From contig MHZT01000003.1 in NCBI GenBank assembly GCA_001828855.1, positions 205,955-269,954 on the forward strand: a stretch of 64,000 bases of DNA. The letters run 5' to 3'. Shown piece by piece: positions 45,065 to 53,533 of the stretch. Origin of the DNA: Rhodobacterales bacterium RIFCSPHIGHO2_02_FULL_62_130. Its GTDB lineage: Bacteria; Pseudomonadota; Alphaproteobacteria; Rhodobacterales; Rhodobacteraceae. A program made the translations under genes and the position numbers. Below the pieces are notes generated by a model. It was not told the origin of the DNA, did not search any database, and saw only the letters and a list, made by a program, of their open reading frames with translations. Numbering within the stretch: the first letter of the stretch is position 1; each line of letters starts with the position of its first letter.

Positions 45065-46135
45065 TCAGGACGGGATGATGCGGCGGGCGCGCAACTCGTC
45101 GAACACGTCCGTGAAGCTGGTGCGGGTGGATTGATAGGCGTCAAAGCCAAGGGTGCGGCTGTTGGTCATGTCGGTGAAACATTCCAGCGTGCGGCCCAGA
45201 TCGGCATCGCTGTGCCACCACGAGGCCAGCTTATCGACCGGAATATCCTGCAGCCCGTGCTTGGCCACGATATCCGCCCAGACCTTTGGCGCATCGGCCA
45301 TCTGTTCAACCAGAAGCGTCGGGTGGCCAGGGTGTTCGGCCACGGGCAGGCCGAAGTAATTGGCAATCTGCTGCCACAGCCAGGTCCAGCGGAACACATC
45401 GCCGTTCGAGGTGTTGAAGGGCGTATTCGTAGCCTCTGGCGTCGTCGCAGCCCAGTGCAACTGTTTGGCCAGAATCCGCGCATCCGTCACGTCGGTAACC
45501 GCATTATACTGCTCGGTCGATCCAGGATAGACAAAGGGCCGCCCCGTTTCCTTGCAGATCGAGGCATAGACCGCCAGCGTCACCGCCATGTTCATCGCAT
45601 TTCCGATGACAAAGCCGATCATGGTGTGCGGGCGATGCACCGACCATGTGAAGCCCTGCTTTTCCGCCATCTCAAACAGCACATCTTCCTGTGCGTAGTA
45701 GAAATTCGGGCCGGGCAGGCGCGGGCTGCTTTCAAGGAAGGGCGTGTAGGGCTTGACCTTGGCATAGTCGTCAAACGACCCAAGGTAATGCTTCAAGCCG
45801 GTGACAAGGGCGGCATGCTTGATCGGCGCGCCGTCCAGCCCTTCGAACAGGTTGCGGATCATCAGAGCATTGACGCGGACGTTTTCGGCCTCGTTCGCCT
45901 GACGCGACCATGTGCAGAAGAACACGTGGGTCACGTCGCGGGCGGCTTGCAGGGCGGCATGGGTGCTGGCGGCGTCTTGCAGATCGGCTGCGATATGGCG
46001 GTCGGAAAACTCCAGATCAGCCGCACCGCGCGACAGGGTGACGACGGTCCAGCCGTGGTCTTTCAACAGACGGCCCGTGTAGCTGCCCGACAGGCCGGTT
46101 GCCCCGACGATCAGAGCGACATTCTTGCTGTTCAT
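45065..46135 (-). CDS. PRISE-like extended short-chain reductase
   Basis: 356 residues. NADP motif ALIVGATGLSGSYTGRLL, then VFFCTWSRQANEAENVRVN, KHYLGSFDDYAKVKP and NFYYAQEDVLFE. This is the pattern of progesterone 5-beta-reductase/iridoid-synthase-like (PRISE) enzymes, with K and Y separated as in that group instead of the usual YxxxK. They reduce activated C=C bonds of enones. A ring-containing or enone intermediate in this pathway is suggested. Confidence 0.82.
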   Translation of the reverse strand: MNSKNVALIVGATGLSGSYTGRLLKDHGWTVVTLSRGAADLEFSDRHIAADLQDAASTHAALQAARDVTHVFFCTWSRQANEAENVRVNALMIRNLFEGLDGAPIKHAALVTGLKHYLGSFDDYAKVKPYTPFLESSPRLPGPNFYYAQEDVLFEMAEKQGFTWSVHRPHTMIGFVIGNAMNMAVTLAVYASICKETGRPFVYPGSTEQYNAVTDVTDARILAKQLHWAATTPEATNTPFNTSNGDVFRWTWLWQQIANYFGLPVAEHPGHPTLLVEQMADAPKVWADIVAKHGLQDIPVDKLASWWHSDADLGRTLECFTDMTNSRTLGFDAYQSTRTSFTDVFDELRARRIIPS

Positions 46136-46169
46136 TCTTGCGTTCTTTCTTCTCTAATCGCTGCGCCGG

Positions 46170-47237
46170 TCAGGTTCTGACCAGAATTTTCAGATGCTCG
46201 CCTGCCGGATCGAGAAGCGCCTCGAACCCTTTGGCGACCACATCCTTGGCGTCGATGCGCGCGGTGATGACCTTTTCGACGGGGAAGGTGCCTGCCGCGA
46301 TCATGCGGGCAATGCGCGGCCAGATTTGGGTCGGGTAGCACCATGTCGCCTCGACCGTGATGTCTTTCAGCGCCCACAGCATCGCGTCGATGCTGGCCGG
46401 TTTCATGTGCAGGCCCACCTGCACCACCTTGCCCTGACGCCGCACCGACTGGACGCAGGTGTTCAACGAGGCTTCAAGCCCCACACATTCCAGCGCCACA
46501 TCCACGCCCACGCCTTCTTCGGTCAGATCGGCAACGATCTGAGCAATATCTCCGGTTCGGGGATCGACCACATGGGCGTAGGGGGCGATATTGGCGATGA
46601 TGCGGCGGCGGTTCGGGTTCGGTTCGGACACGATGATGGTCGATGCCCCTGCAGCCTTTGCCGCCAGAATGGTCAGCGCCCCGATGGGACCGGCACCGGA
46701 AACAAGCACAGTCGATCCTGCCGTTATCCCGCCGCGATCCACCCCGTAAAGCGCCACTGCCGCCGGTTCGATCATCGCGGCCTGCTCGTCCGTGATGCCA
46801 TCGGGCACGGGCTGGGCGTTGTAATCCTTGATGATGGCCTTCTCGCCCATCCCGCCCCAAGCCCAGCTTAGGCCCACACAGCCCATGCTGGGCGACAGGT
46901 GGTAAAGCCCGCGTTTGCCGTAATAATCGTTGCGCGGCGACAAAAGCGGCTGGATCGAGATGCGATCCCCGGCAGCCACGTGGCTTACGGCGTCGCCGAC
47001 GGCCAGAACGCGGGCGGAAAACTCGTGGCCCAGAATCTGCGGATTGGTTGCACCTGTGAAGATATGCGGCTCTTTCGGAGTCACGATCGGGCCTGCGATA
47101 TATTCGTGCAGATCGGTGCCGCAGATACCGGTGATCGCCGGTGCGATCAGAACGTCATCGGGCAAAAGCTTGGCCGATGGCTCTGCAACATCTTCAACCC
47201 TGATGTCTCTTGCCCCGTGAAATCGAACTGCTCTCAT
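46170..47237 (-). CDS. butanediol dehydrogenase-like zinc dehydrogenase
   Basis: 355 residues with GGAGGAGG before the ATG. MDR fold: GICGTDLHEYIAGP and LGHEFSARVLAVG carry the catalytic-zinc residues, and Rossmann is TVLVSGAGPIGALTILAAKA. The four structural-zinc cysteines found in related butanediol dehydrogenases are missing (SPRNDYYGKRGLYHLSPSMG in that place). It is the first gene of the leftward operon. Probable NAD-dependent oxidation of a secondary alcohol or vicinal diol. Confidence 0.83.
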   Translation of the reverse strand: MRAVRFHGARDIRVEDVAEPSAKLLPDDVLIAPAITGICGTDLHEYIAGPIVTPKEPHIFTGATNPQILGHEFSARVLAVGDAVSHVAAGDRISIQPLLSPRNDYYGKRGLYHLSPSMGCVGLSWAWGGMGEKAIIKDYNAQPVPDGITDEQAAMIEPAAVALYGVDRGGITAGSTVLVSGAGPIGALTILAAKAAGASTIIVSEPNPNRRRIIANIAPYAHVVDPRTGDIAQIVADLTEEGVGVDVALECVGLEASLNTCVQSVRRQGKVVQVGLHMKPASIDAMLWALKDITVEATWCYPTQIWPRIARMIAAGTFPVEKVITARIDAKDVVAKGFEALLDPAGEHLKILVRT

Positions 47238-47559
47238 CGTATTTCCTCCTCCTTCGTCGTCGCGCGTTGCGTTGGTCTTGTGTGCTCAGAACGTAGTGCC
47301 GCCGTTTTCTGCGGAAACACCCACCTTCTTTTCACCGGATATTTGTTCGGACGGACCTCCCAGTGCCGACGAACCAACGCTTGCTTCGATCTCGGACCGG
47401 CGCTGTTGGCGATGGCCCCGACTCACTCCCCGTTACAGATCGATACCAAACCGGATCGGCAAAGATTGGGGCAATTTGTCCGCTTCGGATAATTTCGGGA
47501 AGGAACTGCCGATCCGGCAACTCTATGCTCCAACAGGCGTGTAGATGCGAGGTAGGGTG
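47238..47559. promoter_or_regulatory. divergent control region of the ring-cleavage cluster
   Basis: 322 bp without a gene, between the first gene of the leftward operon and the divergent dehydrogenase. It contains a perfect ten-base inverted repeat, CCGGATCGGC at 47451-47460 and GCCGATCCGG at 47508-47517, 47 bp apart. This is a candidate operator for the winged-helix regulator encoded at 48494. No confident -35/-10 pairs were found. Confidence 0.45.
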
Positions 47560-48483
47560 ATGACTCTGGAAGCGGCCGAACAAAAGCAGGTGGCACCGAC
47601 AGGCCGGAAAATCGGTTGGGTTGGGGCTGGCAAGATGGGCGGCCCCATGGCGATCAACCTGCTTGCCGCAGGAAACACCTTGCTGGTCACTGATCCGAGC
47701 GAGACGACGCGCGCGGAAATGTCGGCCCTCGGGGCGCAGACGGATGCGGGCCTTGAAATCCAGTCGGGGGCGGGTCTTGTGTTTTCGACCCTTCCCAATG
47801 ACGACGTGCTGACGGCTGTGGTGTCGGGCGCGGGTGGATCACAGGGATTGGTTCATCTGATGGCGCAGGGCAGCACGCTTGTCGAGATGAGCACGGTTTC
47901 GCCAGAGTGTTCGGCGAAGATCGCAAAAGATCTTGAAAAGGCGGGAATTTATTACCTGCGCGCCCCGATTTCCGGCAGCACCGCTATGGCAAAATCGGCA
48001 AGTCTGACTGTTCTTGCCTCGGGCGACCAAGCTGCATGGCCGACTGTCTTGCCCGTTCTGCGCCTGATGTCCAGCAAGCAGTTCTTTCTCGGCACCGCCG
48101 AAGAGGCGCGTTACATGAAGCTGGTGCTGAACACTCTGGTTGGTGCCAGTTCGGCCATTCTGGCCGAGGCTGTGGCACTTGGTGCAAGTGGCGGGTTAAG
48201 CCGTGCTGCCATGATGGAAGTGATCTGCGAAAGCGCCGTCGCGTCTCCGCTGCTGAAATACAAGACCGATCTGGTGGTTTCGGCCGATTATGTCCCCGCC
48301 TTCACCATCGACCAGATGATAAAGGACTTCACCCTGATCAGCGATGCCGGACGCGCCAACGGCATTCCGCTTATGGCGGCGGGCCTGATCCTTGAACTCT
48401 ATCGGGCTGCGGCGAATGCGGGATTGCAAAACGAGGATTTCTTCGCTTTGGTGAAATGGCAATCCGGGATCTCTGCCCAGTAG
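47560..48483 (+). CDS. 3-hydroxyisobutyrate dehydrogenase-family protein
   Basis: 307 residues from the ATG at 47560 (GAGG seven bases upstream). N-terminal GWVGAGKMGGPMAINLLAAG, mid-chain RAPISGSTAMAKSA, and the catalytic lysine in ARYMKLVLNTLVGAS: the beta-hydroxyacid dehydrogenase family. The substrate-loop serine-glycine motif is a variant of the usual SGG. It is divergent from the ring-cleavage operon and co-directional with its presumed regulator eleven bases downstream. Probably a late hydroxyacid/semialdehyde step. Confidence 0.82.
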   Translation: MTLEAAEQKQVAPTGRKIGWVGAGKMGGPMAINLLAAGNTLLVTDPSETTRAEMSALGAQTDAGLEIQSGAGLVFSTLPNDDVLTAVVSGAGGSQGLVHLMAQGSTLVEMSTVSPECSAKIAKDLEKAGIYYLRAPISGSTAMAKSASLTVLASGDQAAWPTVLPVLRLMSSKQFFLGTAEEARYMKLVLNTLVGASSAILAEAVALGASGGLSRAAMMEVICESAVASPLLKYKTDLVVSADYVPAFTIDQMIKDFTLISDAGRANGIPLMAAGLILELYRAAANAGLQNEDFFALVKWQSGISAQ

Positions 48484-48493
48484 GATCGAAGCC

Positions 48494-50224
48494 GTGCAAC
48501 AGATGAACCCGTCACAAACTCCGGCGCCCGAACTCACCAGTCACGAGCTTTCGCGCATTGTGGACTTCTTGCGAAAACTGCGCGCGCCGTTCGACAATGC
48601 GGTGCCGGGGGCGTCGAAGGATGTTTTCTGGAACGTCGTGCTGGAACTGGTCGACTCGCACCTGCGCCGCAGACCCATAGACAAGTCGGGTCTGATCGCC
48701 CTTGCCGGAGTGCCTTACAGCACCGGCAACCGCATGATCACCAAGATGATCGCTGACGATCTGATCCGGCAGGTGCCGCGCGGGGGCGGGCTTAAGACGC
48801 ATTTTCTGGAACCGACCGACGCGCTGCAGCACAGCTTTATGGAATATGCCGCCCATGTGAAGGCGCATCTGGCCAAGACCTTCGGGCTTCGCAAGGGCGC
48901 GGAGGCCAACGAATACTACTTCGGCGGCAGCTATTTCGCGGCGCAGATCATCTCGCCCATAAGGGGCGATGACATCGCGGGCAAGGTTCCGGGGGATATC
49001 CGCTTTCTTCTGAACGACGACAACTATTTCACCTCGATGCGGAACATGTGGTCGGATTTCCGCAGCGATCTGGGGCGGAAAAGCAGCTTTGACCTTCAGC
49101 GGCTTCCCGATCTTTACACCAATTCGCAGACCTATTTTCAAAAGGCCTCTGCCGAATATGACGTGATTTCGATCAATATGCCTTGGCTGGGAGAGTTTGC
49201 GGAAAAGGGCTACCTCGCCCCGCTGGACGAGCTTTTGCAGGATGCGGCGATCAATCCGCTCGATTTCCATCCTTCTGTCTGGGGAACGGGCAACTGGAAG
49301 GGAACGCAATATGGCATCCCGCTGTATTGCACGATCGAGATTCTGGCGGCGCGGCGCGACCTGTTCGAAGACCGTGGCCTGACCTATCCGCGCACCTTTG
49401 ATGAAACCATTGCGGCGGCCCGTGCATTGCATCGACCCGCGTCCGAGTTCTACGGAATCGCATGGAATGGCCAGCGCGGTATGCCGATTGCCAATTCCTT
49501 CATGTTCTTTCTTGCCGCCTGTCAAAAGACCATCATCGACATGCCGCTGCACAATCCCGAAAGCTGGGATTTTCCCAGTTTCGAAAAGCTGAAACTGCAA
49601 ATCGATACGGTCGATGCGGTGGAAGTCATCGAATACATGAAGCAGCTGGTCGAGGTGTCGCCGCCCGACATCGAATTCATGGACTGGGAAAAGCGCATCC
49701 AGTGTTTCATGTCGGGGCGGGCGGGACTTGCCTATTGCTGGACCATGCGCGCCGCCCGTTTCGAACATGAATTGAGTTCGCAAGTCGCCCGCCGCGTTGC
49801 CTATCTGCCGCCGCCGTCCCGCCGTATGCGCCGGATCGCCGCCCCGATTGGCGGCTTTCTGATGACGATTCCCGCCAGCGTGCTGCCGGCCCGCCGCAAG
49901 CAGATCATGAACGCGATCACATGGATGGTGTCGCCCGAAGCGATGAAGGCCCATGTCAAGAACGGCTTTCCTGTGGCCCCGCGCTTTTCCGTCTGCGCCG
50001 ATCCCGAGGCGCTGGCCTCGTCCCCCATTGTCAGCATGGTGGACCAGTTGGCGCGGCGGAATGAGTTGGTCACTTGGGCAAGGCCTCCGATACAGGGGTT
50101 CAGTCTGGTTGAACGTATTCTCGGCACCGAAATCCATGACGCTGTGTTTCATGGAAAATCCGCAAGCGAAGCCTTGCGCGACGCCGAGAACCGGATTCTG
50201 AGCGAGCTGGCGGCAAGCCATTAA
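48494..50224 (+). CDS. winged-helix regulator fused to a family-1 solute-binding-protein domain
   Basis: 576 residues from the GTG at 48494 (AGGA eight bases upstream). No signal peptide. Residues about 15-95 are a winged helix (LIALAGVPYSTGNRMITKMI, DDLIRQV). From about residue 120 the chain follows the family-1 extracellular binding protein fold: YDVISINMPWLGEFAEKGYL, APLDELLQDA, YGIPLYCTIEILAARRDLFE, IQCFMSGRAGLAYCW, and PIGGFLMTIPA. A cytoplasmic one-component sensor of a sugar-like ligand is the simplest reading. Such a fusion of a binding protein with a DNA-binding head is unusual. It presumably controls the flanking operons. Confidence 0.8.
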   Translation: MQQMNPSQTPAPELTSHELSRIVDFLRKLRAPFDNAVPGASKDVFWNVVLELVDSHLRRRPIDKSGLIALAGVPYSTGNRMITKMIADDLIRQVPRGGGLKTHFLEPTDALQHSFMEYAAHVKAHLAKTFGLRKGAEANEYYFGGSYFAAQIISPIRGDDIAGKVPGDIRFLLNDDNYFTSMRNMWSDFRSDLGRKSSFDLQRLPDLYTNSQTYFQKASAEYDVISINMPWLGEFAEKGYLAPLDELLQDAAINPLDFHPSVWGTGNWKGTQYGIPLYCTIEILAARRDLFEDRGLTYPRTFDETIAAARALHRPASEFYGIAWNGQRGMPIANSFMFFLAACQKTIIDMPLHNPESWDFPSFEKLKLQIDTVDAVEVIEYMKQLVEVSPPDIEFMDWEKRIQCFMSGRAGLAYCWTMRAARFEHELSSQVARRVAYLPPPSRRMRRIAAPIGGFLMTIPASVLPARRKQIMNAITWMVSPEAMKAHVKNGFPVAPRFSVCADPEALASSPIVSMVDQLARRNELVTWARPPIQGFSLVERILGTEIHDAVFHGKSASEALRDAENRILSELAASH

Positions 50225-50281
50225 CCTGTATTGGGTGGGGGAATATATGGGTATGCGAATTTTCGCTGTATCCGGCAGTCG

Positions 50282-50700
50282 ATGACCTTCCACCCCGATC
50301 CCGCAAAGAGCTGTCTGCCCGAACCTTTCCCCAACCGAACGCCGGAATGGCGGCGCGGTTTTGCCGAGTTGGCCAAGCGTGGCAGGCACTTATGATCTGC
50401 AACTCTATTTCGGCCAGATTGACGAATTCATCGATCTGGCCCGCGCCTTTCCCGATAAGCAGATCATCCTGACCCACACCGGCATTCAGTGCGACAGGCC
50501 GCATCTGTTATACGGCTGGCGTCACACAATGAAACGTCTGGCCGGGGCCACGAACATGGCCTGCAAAATCTCGGGCTTGGGCATATTCACCTCGAACTTT
50601 CCGGCTGACAAGATTTTCTCCTGCTATGGCGGGATCTTTGACGCCTTCAAACGGATCACCGAGTCTATTCGACAGCAGGGCGGTCGGCGTAATTCCATCG
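50282..50700 (+). pseudogene. decayed amidohydrolase (metal-dependent TIM-barrel hydrolase)
   Basis: Three segments match amidohydrolase-2 proteins in different frames. PEWRRGFAELAKRG (frame from 50282, stopped near 50395) shifts into TYDLQLYFGQIDEFIDLARA, ILTHTGIQCDR and ACKISGLGIF. These are joined directly to TSNFPADKIFSCYGGIFDAF, with about 25 residues missing. The N-terminal third is absent. At least one frameshift and one deletion mean that no full product is possible. Members hydrolyse lactones or decarboxylate aromatic acids, so it may have been a pathway lactonase. Confidence 0.75.
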
Positions 50701-50737
50701 GCTTTGAGGTCTTTGCCAAGGCCGCTGGCGCAACCTG

Positions 50738-51418
50738 TCAGGGGAACTGGCTGTCGCCAACGGCCTGCACATGCTGCCGCAACGATTGGCAGGCACCCAT
50801 GATATGATCATAGACCAGCGCAGCCGCGTCATCTGCCCGTGACTCACGGCAAGCCCGAAGAATCTCTTGGTGTTCATGGTCGGCGGTGTCATGGCCGCCG
50901 GAGACAGTCAATTGCAGCCGCAGATACCGTTCAACCCTGTCGTTCACAGTTCGGATCAGCCGCAGCAGATAGGGCCTTTCGCTGTCCAGATAGAGGCTGT
51001 AATGGAAAGCCCAGTTCAATTCGGCCCACATCGACACATCGGTCTCACGAGAAAAGGCGGCACAGCAAGACGCCGCGCGTTGAAATGTCGCCTCTGACAT
51101 TCGCGGGACGGCCAGCCGGATTGCCTGCGATTCCAATAGGGCGCGGACCTCGAAAATCTCGATGATCTCGGGTTCTGACAGGCTGGCGACAATCGCACCC
51201 TTATTGCGACGGAAGGTCACGAAACCCTCGGCCTCCAACTGCTTCAGCGCCTCGCGGACGGGGATTTTGCTGACGTTGAACAGCTTTGCCATTTCGTCCT
51301 GCTTGACCGGCTTGCCTTCGGCAAGCCTGCCCGAAACGATTTCGGTTCGCAGGAATTTCAGAATAACCTCGGACGCCGAGGGTGCCGCGCCAAGGTCCGG
51401 TATGTCAGTGAATGTCAT
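50738..51418 (-). CDS. GntR-family regulator (FCD subgroup)
   Basis: 226 residues from the ATG at 51418 (AGGGA eight bases upstream). A longer in-frame start at 51607 would overlap the divergent gene. Winged helix near residues 15-80 (EMAKLFNVSKIPVREALKQL, EAEGFVTFRRNKGAIV) and an all-helical FCD domain (EIFEVRALLESQAIRLAVPR; HYSLYLDSERPYLLRLI). It is divergent from the proline-racemase-like gene, with a perfect palindrome between them that is likely its own operator. Confidence 0.9.
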   Translation of the reverse strand: MTFTDIPDLGAAPSASEVILKFLRTEIVSGRLAEGKPVKQDEMAKLFNVSKIPVREALKQLEAEGFVTFRRNKGAIVASLSEPEIIEIFEVRALLESQAIRLAVPRMSEATFQRAASCCAAFSRETDVSMWAELNWAFHYSLYLDSERPYLLRLIRTVNDRVERYLRLQLTVSGGHDTADHEHQEILRACRESRADDAAALVYDHIMGACQSLRQHVQAVGDSQFP

Positions 51419-51514
51419 AAGCAATGTCCCTAGGGTTGCGCGCAAAGGATTATCCAAGGCGGTGCCACAGTTCAAACAGGGGCGCAAAACGCTGTGAGTC
51501 TCTATAGATTTCGT

Positions 51515-51530
51515 ATATCGTATACGATAT
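51515..51530. promoter_or_regulatory. perfect palindromic GntR operator
   Basis: ATATCGTATACGATAT is a perfect 16-bp palindrome with the GTATAC centre seen in FCD-type GntR sites. It lies 97 bp from the GntR start and 58 bp before the racemase-family start, so one bound dimer could control both. Confidence 0.7.
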
Positions 51531-51587
51531 TCTCGGGTTGACCAATGCTCTTGCCAATCGCCCGTCCAATCCTTTGAAGGAACCGCC

Positions 51588-52628
51588 ATGCGTAGCAGCA
51601 AAATCATTCACGTCGTCTCGGCCCATGCCGAGGGCGAGGTGGGGGATGTGATCGTCGGTGGAGTGTCGCCGCCGCCCGGAGCCACACTCTGGGAGCAGCG
51701 GACGTGGATTGCCAATGACCAAACCTTGAGGAACTTCGTTCTGAACGAACCGCGCGGCGGGGCTTTCCGCCACGTCAACCTGTTGGTCCCGCCGAAACAC
51801 CCCGAAGCGCAGGCGGCCTGGATCATCATGGAACCCGAAGACACACCGCCCATGTCCGGGTCCAATTCGATCTGTGTGGCAACCGTGCTGCTGGATACCG
51901 GCATCATCCCGATGCAAGAGCCGGTGACCGAACTGATGCTGGAAGCGCCGGGCGGCCTGATCCGCGTGCGCGCTGAGTGCCGCGATGGCAAGGCGGAACG
52001 GATCACGGTCGAGAATGTTCCAGCCTTTGCAGGCAAGATGGCCGTGCCTCTGGAGGTGGAGGGGCTGGGAACCATTACAGCGGATACGGCATATGGCGGC
52101 GACAGTTTCGTGATCGTGGACCCCGCGCAACTGGGTCTGGCGCTGGAGGTGGATGCAGCGCGCGACCTTGCCGAACTGGGCGTGCGGATCACCAATGCGG
52201 CGAATATGCAGCTTGCATTCCGCCATCCCGAAAGGCCGGACTGGACACACCATTCCTTTTGCCTGTTCGCCGGAACTCTGGAACGGGACAAGACAGGTCG
52301 GCGGGCGAAATCGGTCGTGTCGATCCAACCGGGCAAGCTGGACCGATCGCCGACAGGCACGGCCGTTTGCGCGCGCATGGCACTGTTGCGGGCCAAGGGT
52401 GAAATGCAGGTTGGTGACCGGTTCACCGGCGTGTCGATCATCGGGTCAGAGTTTCATGGCCAGATCCTTGGCGATACGCGGGTGGGCGATTTGCCTGCGA
52501 TCCGCCCCCAAGTCAGCGGCCGCGCCTGGGTGACAGGAACGCATCAGCACATGCTTGACCCCTCGGACCCTTGGCCCGCAGGTTACCGCGTTGCTGACAC
52601 TTGGCCAATGAAGGCAAAGCGCGGCTGA
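51588..52628 (+). CDS. proline racemase-family enzyme with Ser/Thr active-site pair
   Basis: 346 residues. The fold is clear ([68 protein letters not shown]). Proline racemase and 4-hydroxyproline epimerase use two cysteines, and trans-3-hydroxyproline dehydratase uses Thr or Ser plus Cys. Here the positions are S90 and T256, so neither cysteine is present. A dehydratase, isomerase or lyase on a hydroxyproline-like or other alpha-substituted acid is possible. It is under the divergent GntR. The 227 bp after it show nothing recognisable. Confidence 0.82.
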   Translation: MRSSKIIHVVSAHAEGEVGDVIVGGVSPPPGATLWEQRTWIANDQTLRNFVLNEPRGGAFRHVNLLVPPKHPEAQAAWIIMEPEDTPPMSGSNSICVATVLLDTGIIPMQEPVTELMLEAPGGLIRVRAECRDGKAERITVENVPAFAGKMAVPLEVEGLGTITADTAYGGDSFVIVDPAQLGLALEVDAARDLAELGVRITNAANMQLAFRHPERPDWTHHSFCLFAGTLERDKTGRRAKSVVSIQPGKLDRSPTGTAVCARMALLRAKGEMQVGDRFTGVSIIGSEFHGQILGDTRVGDLPAIRPQVSGRAWVTGTHQHMLDPSDPWPAGYRVADTWPMKAKRG

Positions 52629-52855
52629 TACGCGGTGCTGGCTTAGAGATGGCCGCATGGGCATTAGACCTTGAAATGACACCGACGATGGGTTGTGCCG
52701 GACCAAAACGGACCCTCTTGCCAATCGGGTGGAATCCCAGTCACGGGCGGGTCTTTCTCGTGAAGCACGGTGCCGCGATCCGGCAGTCACAAAGAACGCC
52801 ATGCCCCACCGCGCCTAGGTCGTAACGGTCAAGCGCGCTTTCGGCTCTGTGCCGC

Positions 52856-53533
52856 TTAACCGGCCCCGCGATAGCCCACGCCCGGCTCGGTCAGGATCAG
52901 GGTTGGCAGCGCGGGATCGGCTTCGACCTTCTGGCGTAATTGGCCGATAAAGACGCGCAGATATGGCACGTCCTCGACATGGGCGAGGCCCCAGATACGG
53001 GCCAGAAGCTGGCGGTGGGTCAGAACGCGGCCCGGGGTCTCGGCCAAAGCGGCCAGAAGGTCGAATTCCTTGGGTGTCAGATGCAGTTCTGTGCCGTCCC
53101 TTGTGACGCGGTGGGCCGCAGGGTCGATGACCAGTGGCCCCAGCCGCAAACGCGGATCAGAGGATTTCCGCGCAGGGCGCAGGCAGACCCGCAGCCGCGC
53201 CAGAAGCTCTCCGATGGCGAAGGGCTTGGCGACGAAATCATCTGCGCCAAGGTCCAGCGCCATGATCTTCTCCATTTCCTGATCGCGCGCCGAAAGGACG
53301 ATCACGGGCAGGTCCGAGGTTTGGCGCAGCGTCTCGATCACCGCCTTCCCGTCCGTATCGGGCAAGCCAAGATCAAGGATCATCAGGTCGGGCTGACGCG
53401 CCTTCACTTGTGCCAAAGCCTCGGCTCCGGTGGCCGCGGTGCAGGTCTCATAGCCAGAGGCGTTCAGGGCATGGCCCAGAAAGCGCAGGATTTGCGCCTC
53501 GTCGTCAACGATCAGTATCAGGGGGCGAGTCAT
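52856..53533 (-). CDS. KdpE-like response regulator
   Basis: 225 residues from the ATG at 53533, overlapping the kinase stop by four bases. Receiver with phospho-acceptor D54 (MILDLGLPDTDG), DD at 10-11 and switch lysine in DDFVAKPFAIGEL. OmpR-type winged helix (LHLTPKEFDLLAALAETPGR; LRVFIGQLRQKVEADP). Closest to KdpE. No kdpFABC lies here. The divergent kup is the obvious candidate target. Confidence 0.87.
   Translation of the reverse strand: MTRPLILIVDDEAQILRFLGHALNASGYETCTAATGAEALAQVKARQPDLMILDLGLPDTDGKAVIETLRQTSDLPVIVLSARDQEMEKIMALDLGADDFVAKPFAIGELLARLRVCLRPARKSSDPRLRLGPLVIDPAAHRVTRDGTELHLTPKEFDLLAALAETPGRVLTHRQLLARIWGLAHVEDVPYLRVFIGQLRQKVEADPALPTLILTEPGVGYRGAG

Noticed and set aside
48512..50389. 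625-residue leftward frame opposite the winged-helix/SBP regulator
   Set aside because: It is His/Arg/Gly-rich with no domain, typical of an antisense shadow in GC-rich DNA.
50361..50807. Amidohydrolase-like frame as a functional short gene
   Set aside because: It lacks the N-terminal metal site, has an internal deletion and loses similarity after about 50680. A pseudogene is the better reading.
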